Of a stretch of DNA of 5,527 nucleotides, positions 1 to 4,935 are shown one piece after another. The stretch covers positions 1 to 5,527 of the forward strand of contig JASLBE010000047.1 of the NCBI GenBank assembly GCA_030146705.1, in the 5' to 3' direction. Origin of the DNA: Tissierellales bacterium (GTDB lineage Bacteria > Bacillota > Clostridia > Tissierellales > Tissierellaceae). Position numbers and translations under genes: made by a program. The notes beneath the pieces were generated by a model. It saw nothing but the letters and a program-made list of their open reading frames with translations. It did no database searches and was not told the origin of the DNA. How positions within the stretch are numbered: position 1 is the stretch's first letter; every line of letters begins with the position of its first letter.

Positions 1-276
1 AGCATTTTGATACCTATAAGTTTTTTCGTCCTCATCAATAGTTATATCATATGCATCAGATACTATAATGGCAGAGAACTTAATTTTTCCAGATATATCA
101 TTGGAAACTCCAGCTTCGGGATCATTTATTGCATTTTTTAAATCGTCATAAAAGCTATCCATATCAGGCTTTAAATCAGGCTTTAAGCTTTTTTTGTTAC
201 CACATGCGACTAGTAAAAAAACACTCATAATGATACCAGTAATTAGTATGAACTGTCTTTTTGAAATTTTTTTCAT
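1..276 (-). CDS. Putative secreted lipoprotein, N-terminal part (runs off the window)
   Basis: The first 92 codons of a gene read leftward and cut by the window edge. The protein starts MKKISKRQ, has a hydrophobic segment (residues about 8-24) and a lipobox L22-V-A-C25. It should therefore be processed by signal peptidase II, lipidated on Cys25 and anchored on the outer face of the membrane. After the cysteine comes a short polar linker with a perfect LKPD-LKPD duplication (residues 31-38), then the start of what looks like a beta-rich globular domain (GKIKFSAIIVSDAYDITI at about 63-80). A TGGAGGT Shine-Dalgarno site (281-287) lies just upstream of the ATG, which fixes the start. I do not recognise the family. 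A small OB-fold-like extracellular domain is possible but only a guess. The lipoprotein assignment is firm; the function is unknown. Confidence 0.82.
   Translation of the reverse strand, partial: MKKISKRQFILITGIIMSVFLLVACGNKKSLKPDLKPDMDSFYDDLKNAINDPEAGVSNDISGKIKFSAIIVSDAYDITIDEDEKTYRYQNA
163..186. repeat. 12-bp perfect tandem duplication inside the lipoprotein gene
   Basis: Two back-to-back copies of ATCAGGCTTTAA (plus-strand reading) at 163-174 and 175-186. Because 12 is a multiple of three, the duplication keeps frame and writes LKPD twice in the linker just after the lipidated cysteine. It looks like a simple slippage duplication that lengthens a flexible tether. Confidence 0.8.
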
Positions 277-314
277 TTTTACCTCCAAAGTTATATAATA
301 ATGGTATAATAATA

Positions 315-350
315 GAACTAAATTATATTATAATAATTGAAAATTTACAA
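315..350 (-). promoter_or_regulatory. Predicted sigma-A promoter for the lipoprotein gene
   Basis: Read on the minus strand, a -35 box TTGTAA (345-350) is followed by exactly 17 bases and a consensus -10 box TATAAT (322-327). Transcription would begin near 315, giving a leader of about 39 bases before the ATG at 276. The surrounding DNA is extremely AT-rich, so chance matches are easy, but the spacing is ideal. Confidence 0.5.
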
Positions 351-404
351 ATTTTTTTATAATTAGAAACAAGCTATAAATTTATTTGAAAGTTGAAACA
401 GTAG

Positions 405-410
405 TATAAT
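405..410 (+). promoter_or_regulatory. Predicted -10 box for the SLH-protein gene
   Basis: A consensus TATAAT at 405-410 would start transcription near 417, leaving a leader of about two dozen bases that includes the Shine-Dalgarno site. No good -35 box sits 16-18 bases upstream: the two TTGAAA copies at 386 and 393 are too close. The site is plausible but unconfirmed. A second possible plus-strand extended -10 (TGGTATAAT, 302-310) lies further upstream. Confidence 0.35.
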
Positions 411-440
411 TTTAGAAACTATATAATGGAGTGGATAAGT

Positions 441-1520
441 ATGAAGGAAAAAATATTAATAGGTGGGTTAACAGTAGGGATTTTGTTGGGATCAACACCA
501 GGGCTAGCAGAAAATTTTAATAAGTTAGATGCTAACACTAGCTATATTAGCTATAGGATGGACAACAAAAGTAAGGAAGCCCTTATTAAAAGTAAACAGG
601 ACTATATTAATAATAAGAAAAAAAGCCCTGTTACTAATAAAACTGAAGCCCTAAAGAACAAGGAAGACTTTATAAAGAATAAGCAAGAAATTATAAACAA
701 CAATAAGGCAGAAGGACTTAAAAATAGGGAAGAAGCCCTAAAGAACAAGGAAGACTTTATAAAGAATAAGCAAGAAATTATAAATACCAATAAGGCAGAA
801 GGACTTAAAAATAGGGAAGAAGCCTTAAAGAACAAGGAAGACTTTATAAAGAACAAGCAAGAAATAATAAACAACAATAAGGCAGAAGGACTTAAAAATA
901 GGGAAGAAGCCCTAAAGAACAAGGAAGACTTTATAAAGAACAAGCAAGAAATTATAAACAACAAAGTTAAGTTAAAAGATATAAAAAAAGATAATTGGTT
1001 TTATGATGATGTCCAAGAATTAGTGGACTTAGGTGGACTTTCAGGTTATGAAGATGGAACTTTTAGGCCAAATAATAAAATATCTCTTGGTGAGTTTTTA
1101 AAACTAAGTATGACTTCTATTGGTCAAACTAAGTATGAAAAAATTAATGGAGAACATTGGGCTATGCCTTACTACAATGAAGCTATAAAAGAAGGAATTA
1201 TAAAAACAGATGATTTTGGAAATACAGCTGTAGATTTTAATAGGCCAATTAGTAGGGAAGATATGTCCTATATAATAATGAATATAAACAGTATAATGCA
1301 AGATGAAAAATTTGAAGATACAGCGGGAGTAGAGGAAAATATTAGGGATTATAAAAATATAAATCCTAATAGGAAAAAACAAGTCTACCAAGCCTATAAA
1401 AAAGGAATTATTACTGGCAAAGGAAATGGTTTTAATCCTAAAGATAGTACTACAAGGGCTGAGGCTGCAACAGTTATAATGAGAAGTTTAAATCCAGAAA
1501 ATAGAACTAATAATAGGTAA
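441..1520 (+). CDS. Secreted SLH-domain surface protein with 29-residue helical repeats
   Basis: A 359-residue exported protein. Residues 1-23 form a signal peptide (MKEK, hydrophobic ILIGGLTVGILLG, cleavage likely after GLA). Residues 46-174 are a repeat array: one degenerate partial unit, three full 29-residue units and a fourth truncated one, rich in K, E and N and predicted alpha-helical. Residues about 178-350 hold three S-layer homology domains: SLH1 with GYEDGTFRPN (202-211), SLH2 (about 235-283) with ISRED, and SLH3 (about 291-350) with TTRAE. SLH trimers bind pyruvylated secondary cell-wall polymer in Gram-positives, so the protein should sit on the wall with the helical rod projecting. 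No enzymatic domain is visible. An ATG at 426 is also in frame, but it lies inside the Shine-Dalgarno region (GGAG at 428-431). The ATG at 441 is correctly spaced and begins a proper signal peptide, so I chose it. The gene ends in its own terminator and appears monocistronic. Confidence 0.9.
   Translation: MKEKILIGGLTVGILLGSTPGLAENFNKLDANTSYISYRMDNKSKEALIKSKQDYINNKKKSPVTNKTEALKNKEDFIKNKQEIINNNKAEGLKNREEALKNKEDFIKNKQEIINTNKAEGLKNREEALKNKEDFIKNKQEIINNNKAEGLKNREEALKNKEDFIKNKQEIINNKVKLKDIKKDNWFYDDVQELVDLGGLSGYEDGTFRPNNKISLGEFLKLSMTSIGQTKYEKINGEHWAMPYYNEAIKEGIIKTDDFGNTAVDFNRPISREDMSYIIMNINSIMQDEKFEDTAGVEENIRDYKNINPNRKKQVYQAYKKGIITGKGNGFNPKDSTTRAEAATVIMRSLNPENRTNNR
576..962 (+). repeat. 87-bp in-frame tandem repeat array (about 3.7 near-identical copies plus one degenerate)
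   Basis: Three full 87-bp units begin at 645, 732 and 819, and a fourth, truncated unit runs 906-962. Each begins GAAGCCCTAAAGAACAAGG (one T for C in unit 3). By eye, full units differ from one another at only about 2-5 of 87 positions. A degenerate partial copy of 69 bp (576-644) precedes them: EALIKSKQDYINN aligns with EDFIKNKQEIINN. The unit is 29 codons, so gain or loss of copies keeps the reading frame. The near-identity of the inner units suggests recent duplication or ongoing homogenisation. Confidence 0.93.
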
Positions 1521-1539
1521 AAAATAAATAAACACTTTT

Positions 1540-1566
1540 AGGCAACTATTTATAGTTGCCTTTTTT
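1540..1566 (+). terminator. Rho-independent terminator after the SLH-protein gene
   Basis: A perfect nine-base-pair stem (AGGCAACTA / TAGTTGCCT) closes a TTTA loop and runs directly into a T tract (1561-1566), 19 bases after the stop codon. This is a textbook intrinsic terminator. It separates the SLH gene from the downstream acyltransferase operon. Confidence 0.92.
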
Positions 1567-1580
1567 ATTACCCTTCTTAC

Positions 1581-1611
1581 TTGGAATAAAATATAGCTAA
1601 TATGGTATAAT
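1581..1611 (+). promoter_or_regulatory. Predicted extended -10 promoter of the acyltransferase-deacetylase operon
   Basis: TGGTATAAT (1603-1611) is a consensus -10 box with the extended TG motif. A TTGGAA (1581-1586) could serve as -35, but the 19-base spacing is long. Transcription would start near 1618, just upstream of the Shine-Dalgarno site at 1642. Its place immediately after the preceding terminator supports an independent transcription unit. Confidence 0.55.
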
Positions 1612-1639
1612 AAGTAAGAATTCAAATAATTCAATATTT

Positions 1640-2416
1640 ATGGAGGGGATTAAAATTAATATTGAGTATAGACTTTTACAAACAGGTAAAATGTCAGATA
1701 GGGAAATTGAGGATTTTTTGAAGGTTTTTAATGAGGCCTTTAATATGGAGTATTCTAAGGCTTGGTTTAGCTGGAAGTATTTAGATAATATTTATGGAGA
1801 TTCTTTTATTGTTATTGCTTATGTTGGGGATGAGCCAATTGGTATAAGAAGTTTTTGGAGGAATGATTTGGGAGGAACTCTTTCCTACCAACCTTGCGAT
1901 ACAGCGGTTTCTTCAAATTATAGGAAATTGGGAGTTTTTTCTAAAATGACTCTTGTTTTATTAGATAGGTTAGGAGGCCATTTGATTTATAATTTTCCAA
2001 ATGAAAATTCCTTTCCTGGGAATATCAAACTTGGCTGGAAGCTTAAAAGTTTTTTATACTTAAAACTAGTAGGAGCTAGGCGAAAGTTAAAGGAAGAAAC
2101 TTTTTTTATGGAAGATGATTATTTAAAATGGAGGTACATAAATTCTCCAATAAACAAGTATTTTTATTATGAAAATAAGGGTGACTATTATTTACTTTTT
2201 AAGAGAAAGGCTAACTTTTATTATGTATTAGGAAGATTTAACGGGGAGTTTGCTGATGAATTTACTAGGGCAAGTTTTCCAATTTTATTTAATTATACTA
2301 GTGAAGAAACTCTTATGTATAGGGTTTTTAAAAACAAGACAAGACTTGTTACTTATGATGTGGATGCTAGGTATAAAGATATAGAAATTCCTATTCATAA
2401 GGGAGATTTTTTCTAA
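1640..2416 (+). CDS. GNAT-family N-acyltransferase, likely acting on a sugar or surface glycan
   Basis: About 258 residues, cytoplasmic, no signal peptide. GNAT features: strand beta-1 (IEYRLLQTG, residues 8-16), a helix (REIEDFLKVFNEAF), the strand pair FIVIAYVGDEPIGIRSFW (56-73), and the acetyl-CoA loop motif with AVSSNYRKLGVFSKM (89-103), where R95-K-L-G98 matches the Q/RxxGxG/A pattern. Next comes FPNENSFPGNIKLGW (119-133), as in GNATs where an Asn-rich turn precedes the last strands. A C-terminal extension begins with YLKWRY (161-166), a motif I associate with GNAT-like proteins of polysaccharide loci. The gene lies 11 bases before a PIG-L deacetylase, whose Shine-Dalgarno overlaps this stop codon, so the two are co-transcribed. 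The start is uncertain: the ATG at 1640 is part of the Shine-Dalgarno GGAGGGG and has no site of its own, while ATT at 1655 is ideally spaced. Starting at the next ATG (1691) would remove beta-1. The acyl donor and substrate are not determined. Confidence 0.85.
   Translation: MEGIKINIEYRLLQTGKMSDREIEDFLKVFNEAFNMEYSKAWFSWKYLDNIYGDSFIVIAYVGDEPIGIRSFWRNDLGGTLSYQPCDTAVSSNYRKLGVFSKMTLVLLDRLGGHLIYNFPNENSFPGNIKLGWKLKSFLYLKLVGARRKLKEETFFMEDDYLKWRYINSPINKYFYYENKGDYYLLFKRKANFYYVLGRFNGEFADEFTRASFPILFNYTSEETLMYRVFKNKTRLVTYDVDARYKDIEIPIHKGDFF
1642..1648 (+). promoter_or_regulatory. Strong Shine-Dalgarno that overlaps the only upstream ATG
   Basis: GGAGGGG is the only good ribosome-binding site near the acyltransferase gene, and it directly follows the AT of the in-frame ATG at 1640. 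A ribosome bound here would select a codon about six bases downstream, where the in-frame codons are ATT (1655) and ATT (1661). The site therefore argues against the ATG as the true start. Confidence 0.6.
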
Positions 2417-2421
2417 GGAGG
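2417..2421 (+). promoter_or_regulatory. Shine-Dalgarno of the deacetylase gene, abutting the upstream stop codon
   Basis: GGAGG (within TAAGGAGG, 2414-2421) uses the last bases of the acyltransferase stop codon TAA and sits six bases before the deacetylase ATG. The arrangement indicates translational coupling within one mRNA. Confidence 0.85.
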
Positions 2422-2427
2422 ACTAAT

Positions 2428-3342
2428 ATGATTTTTTTAAAAAAAATAGTTAAGCTTATCTTAAAATATCCCTTAATTCTAATGAATTTTATCTATACAA
2501 GATATTATTATGGGAGGGCTGGGCAGGGCTTAACATTTATTGATAATCAACTTGAAGATGATAAGGTTTTAGTTATATCCCCCCATGTGGATGATGAGAC
2601 TATAGGAATGGGGGGGACTCTTTTAAAGTATAGGAACAGGGGAGCTAGGATAAGTCTAGTATATATTACTGATGGAAGTGGAAGTGTTTCAGACTTAAGC
2701 AAGTTGGAACTTTCTAAAGCCAGGGCCAAGGAGGCAAGAGAGGTCCAAGAAAGCTATGGAGTAGGGGAACTTTATTTTCTAGACCAGCTAGACGGTAGTG
2801 TAAACTCAGAAGACCAGGAGGCGGTCCTTAGGTTAGTTGAAATATTAGACATAGAGAAGCCTAGGAAAATATATACTCCCAACTTATTAGACGGGCATAG
2901 GGACCATATTGCTTCAACAATACTTTTGTTAAAGGCAATTGAAATTTGGGATAGGGATTTTAAAAATATTTGCATGTATGAAGTTAACACTATGAATGAC
3001 CCTAGGCTTATTAATCGGGTTACTAGACTTGATGAAAGTTTATATAAGGAAAAGGCGAGTATATATAGGATATTTAAGAGTCAAGATGTTATGGGATTTG
3101 ATGCTTTTTTACTTATGGATAGGAGCAAGGCTAAACTTATAAGTGGGGCCTATGGGGCGGAAGTATTTTTGCTAGTCAGTTTAGAAGAGGCAAAAAAAAT
3201 AGACCAAATTTTGCTTGAAATGGACTTTAAGCCTGAAAAAATGAAACAGTTAGCTAGTCAGTATAACTTACTAATATCTTTTTTCAAAAATCGGTCTAGG
3301 AAGCAGGCTATAACAAATGAAATTCTTAGGGCAATAAAATAA
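2428..3342 (+). CDS. PIG-L/LmbE-family zinc-dependent de-N-acetylase
   Basis: A 304-residue metal-dependent hydrolase of the PIG-L superfamily, whose members remove the N-acetyl group from GlcNAc in small thiols, glycolipids and glycans. The metal and catalytic motif is S-P-H53-V-D55-D56-E57 (usual form PHPDDE). By analogy with MshB, H53, D56 and H160 would bind zinc and D55 act as base. Other signatures are YITDGSGS (79-86), R99-x2-E102, and GHRDH (156-160, usual form HPDH). All key residues are present, so it should be active. Residues 2-28 form a basic-hydrophobic segment (IFLKKIVKLILKYPLILMNF) that may attach the enzyme to the inner membrane face, which would suit a lipid-linked sugar substrate. 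The start is fixed by a perfect Shine-Dalgarno. The gene is last in a two-gene operon with the GNAT acyltransferase and ends at a palindromic terminator. It is longer than BshB-type enzymes, and nothing else nearby suggests bacillithiol synthesis. Confidence 0.9.
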   Translation: MIFLKKIVKLILKYPLILMNFIYTRYYYGRAGQGLTFIDNQLEDDKVLVISPHVDDETIGMGGTLLKYRNRGARISLVYITDGSGSVSDLSKLELSKARAKEAREVQESYGVGELYFLDQLDGSVNSEDQEAVLRLVEILDIEKPRKIYTPNLLDGHRDHIASTILLLKAIEIWDRDFKNICMYEVNTMNDPRLINRVTRLDESLYKEKASIYRIFKSQDVMGFDAFLLMDRSKAKLISGAYGAEVFLLVSLEEAKKIDQILLEMDFKPEKMKQLASQYNLLISFFKNRSRKQAITNEILRAIK

Positions 3343-3371
3343 AAACCTAGGTAAATTATTAGCTAGTAGTA

Positions 3372-3387
3372 AAAGAACTAGTTCTTT
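3372..3387. repeat. 16-bp perfect palindrome next to the main terminator
   Basis: AAAGAACTAGTTCTTT reads the same on both strands and overlaps the left end of the larger palindrome by two bases. It may be a secondary weak hairpin or an operator-like site. Its position between two convergent genes favours a role in RNA 3' ends, or no role. Confidence 0.4.
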
Positions 3388-3433
3388 ATATAAAACAAGG
3401 CTGGAACTTAAGTTCCAGCCTTGTTTTATATAA
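3386..3433. terminator. 48-bp perfect palindrome: bidirectional terminator between convergent genes
   Basis: Bases 3386-3409 are the exact reverse complement of 3410-3433, centred on GGAACTT/AAGTTCC, with a GC-richer core (AAGGCTGGAA) and outer AAAAC/GTTTT segments that provide U-rich tails in both directions. It lies 43 bases after the deacetylase stop codon. On the other strand it contains the last codons and the stop (3426-3428) of the NuoE-like gene. It should terminate transcripts from both sides. Confidence 0.85.
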
Positions 3434-3901
3434 TATCTTTAATTAATTTTACCGCCTTGTCCTTGTCCATATGGTGGTAGAATTTACCATTTATCATAAG
3501 GTTGGGGCCTAGATGACACTTCTTAAAGCAGTTTTGAGTACTAAGTCTTATTTTTCCATTGGGACTAACCTGGTTAAAGTCCAAGCCAAGGCTAGACTTT
3601 ACTGCCTTTATAACTTCTAGGGATCCATTTTTTGCACATCTTGGACCACTGCAACAAACAATTTCATATTCAACTAAAGATTCCTTAATAGAAGGTATAA
3701 ACTTTATTATTGTCTTAACAACCTTTTCATCTAGGGAAAGGCGTCAGCAATTTGTTTTTGATGGCTATATGAAACCATAGAAAAAATATCCTGACAAGTT
3801 CTTATTGCCATCTTGCAACCATCTTGATTTTTAAGCCCAAAACTATCTACCAAGGCCTCTAACTCTTCTTTAAAAATTACTTCCTTATTTTTATCATCCA
3901 T
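3426..3901 (-). pseudogene. NuoE-like [2Fe-2S] thioredoxin-fold ferredoxin, interrupted by a one-base frameshift
   Basis: The start is an ATG at 3901, well placed behind AGGAG on the minus strand. Frame one gives 56 residues ending QIADAFP and then TAG (3731-3733). Reading on one base back at the CCC codon (3734-3736) gives LDEKVVKTIIKFIPSIKES and continues 102 residues to TAA at 3426-3428. The joined product is 158 residues, the usual length for NuoE/HoxE-like subunits that pass electrons between NAD(P)H-linked flavoproteins and partners. The [2Fe-2S] ligands are all present: C84-SGPR-C89 and C125-FKK-C129, followed by HLGPNLMINGKFYHHM. The homology is continuous across the break with no gap, so the simplest cause is loss of one C from a CCCC run. 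This could be a true mutation or a sequencing or assembly error. The second half has a stop directly upstream in its frame and no evident start, so it cannot be a separate gene. Programmed frameshifting is possible but lacks a canonical slippery heptamer. Confidence 0.82.
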
Positions 3902-4010
3902 ATACTCTCTCCTAAATAAATCTTGCCTTATTAAGTAATTTGTCTATCCTGCTTATTTAATACCCAAATGCTACAAATATAAAATTTACTAAGAAGCAGC
4001 CTATAAATAA

Positions 4011-4823
4011 TTATAAGAACTTAGATTTTAAATTATACCAATACATATTTTTATCTAGCATAATTCTTTTAATATTCCTATGGGAAATACCAAGGGTAAT
4101 ATCTTTTACATTCCTATACCTATATTCTTTTCCATCTACAATAATTAGAGTTGAATTTTTATATCTTTTAGTGGGCTCTAGTCTTATAGGGATATTTCCT
4201 GGTATAACAGAGCTATTTGGTAGAGATCTGTAGGCTTGAGAGTTTATTGGAGATAGTGGTGTAAGTTGTAAAGTATTTAAAGTAGGATAAATAACACTGC
4301 CACCACTAGACATATTGTAGGCAGTACTTCCAACTGGGGTTGATACAATTAATCCATCACCACTAAAGGTTTGTAGGTGGTTATTGTCTATGTAGACATT
4401 TATGTGGATTACTTTAGAATCAGCAGTTTTTACAGTAACTTCATTTACTCCAGTTAGGGTATAGTCTCTCCTACTAGTACTAACAGTAGCTTTAACTAGG
4501 GCTATTTCCTCTATAGAATAATCATTTGCTTTAAATCTTTCTATAAAGTAGTCTATGTTTTCAGGTAAGATTTCTTGAAAAAAACCAAGATGTCCAGTAT
4601 TTATTCCTATAAATGGAATAGTTGGGAAATTATATCTTCTAACAGCTCTTAAAAAAGCCCCATCTCCCCCCACACATATATTTAAAATAGCATTCTCATC
4701 GTAATTCATCGTCGGCATATATCCAGCTTTTTTTAACTGTTTAGATAATAATTTAGATGTTTCTTGAGAATGTATATTTCTATTTGATATTATATTGATA
4801 ATATTACTTTTTAAATTAGTCAA
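4011..4823 (-). CDS. nadK: NAD kinase (ATP- or polyphosphate-dependent)
   Basis: A 270-residue cytoplasmic enzyme that phosphorylates NAD to NADP, the cell's only usual source of NADP. Diagnostic motifs in order: VGGDGAFLRA (51-60, with the GGDG loop and catalytic D54), NTGHLGF (75-81), the NAD-ribose motif VNEVTV (126-131, N127-E128), and the long glycine-rich signature from S154 to G175 containing SGDGLIVSTP and GSTAYNMSSGG, then LTPLSPI. The length is normal for the Firmicutes family and no key residue is missing. The start codon is TTG (4821-4823), chosen because AGGGGTG on the minus strand lies about seven bases upstream and no upstream alternative is better. The NuoE-like gene follows on the same strand after about 109 bases. 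I saw no clear terminator between them, so read-through is possible. Assignment to the family is secure. Confidence 0.96.
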   Translation of the reverse strand: MTNLKSNIINIISNRNIHSQETSKLLSKQLKKAGYMPTMNYDENAILNICVGGDGAFLRAVRRYNFPTIPFIGINTGHLGFFQEILPENIDYFIERFKANDYSIEEIALVKATVSTSRRDYTLTGVNEVTVKTADSKVIHINVYIDNNHLQTFSGDGLIVSTPVGSTAYNMSSGGSVIYPTLNTLQLTPLSPINSQAYRSLPNSSVIPGNIPIRLEPTKRYKNSTLIIVDGKEYRYRNVKDITLGISHRNIKRIMLDKNMYWYNLKSKFL

Positions 4824-4866
4824 AATTTACACCCCTAATTAATAATGATTTATAATTCTTTTAAAT

Positions 4867-4902
4867 TTACTTTAGTATAACATATTACTATTATATAATA
4901 AA
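4867..4902 (-). promoter_or_regulatory. Predicted extended -10 promoter for nadK
   Basis: On the minus strand TGTTATACT (4874-4882) is an extended -10 box (-10 TATACT at 4874-4879). The -35 position (4897-4902) reads TTTATT, a weak match that the TG extension could compensate. Transcription would begin near 4867, about 43 bases before the TTG start. It overlaps the predicted promoter of the divergent pseudouridine synthase gene. Confidence 0.45.
4871..4899 (+). promoter_or_regulatory. Predicted promoter for the RluA-family gene
   Basis: A consensus -10 TATAAT (4894-4899) lies 17 bases after TTTAGT (4871-4876), a weak -35. The start of transcription would be near 4906, leaving room for the AAGGAG Shine-Dalgarno site (4923-4928) and the TTG start. 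It is confounded by the very high AT content here. Confidence 0.4.
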
Positions 4903-4935
4903 ACTATGACAAATGATAATATAAGGAGTATAAAA

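Noticed and set aside
302..310. Plus-strand extended -10 TGGTATAAT upstream of the SLH gene
   Set aside because: It matches well, but its -35 position falls over the lipoprotein Shine-Dalgarno with no TTGACA-like sequence, and the leader would be over 100 bases. I kept the nearer TATAAT as the main candidate.
602..964. 120-codon open frame on the minus strand opposite the repeats
   Set aside because: It is the antisense of the 87-bp repeats and stays open only because one stop-free unit is repeated. It has low-complexity L/S/F composition, no ribosome-binding site and no known domain.
1104..1391. 95-codon open frame on the minus strand inside the SLH domains
   Set aside because: It lies wholly opposite a well-supported SLH coding region and its product is biased to I, F and Y, as expected from antisense AT-rich DNA.
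2547..2990. Two short minus-strand open frames opposite the deacetylase gene
   Set aside because: Both are antisense to conserved PIG-L sequence, show no domain and have no convincing start signals.
1640..3342. Mycothiol or bacillithiol synthesis operon
   Set aside because: PIG-L and GNAT proteins occur in mycothiol synthesis, but no ligase or glycosyltransferase is nearby, the deacetylase has a hydrophobic N-terminus, and the lineage looks like a low-GC anaerobe.
3345..3352. Small palindrome ACCTAGGT after the deacetylase stop codon
   Set aside because: Eight bases of symmetry is expected by chance and there is no T tract or spacing that would suggest function.
3731..3740. Programmed -1 frameshift as the explanation for the NuoE-like break
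   Set aside because: The site C-TTT-CCC is not a canonical slippery heptamer, since re-pairing would mismatch at both codons, and I see no clear downstream pseudoknot. A +1 shift runs into TGA at once. A lost base is simpler, though recoding is not excluded.
3559..3780. 73-codon plus-strand open frame
   Set aside because: It is the antisense of the NuoE-like gene, whose cysteine motifs and ribosome-binding site clearly identify the minus strand as coding.
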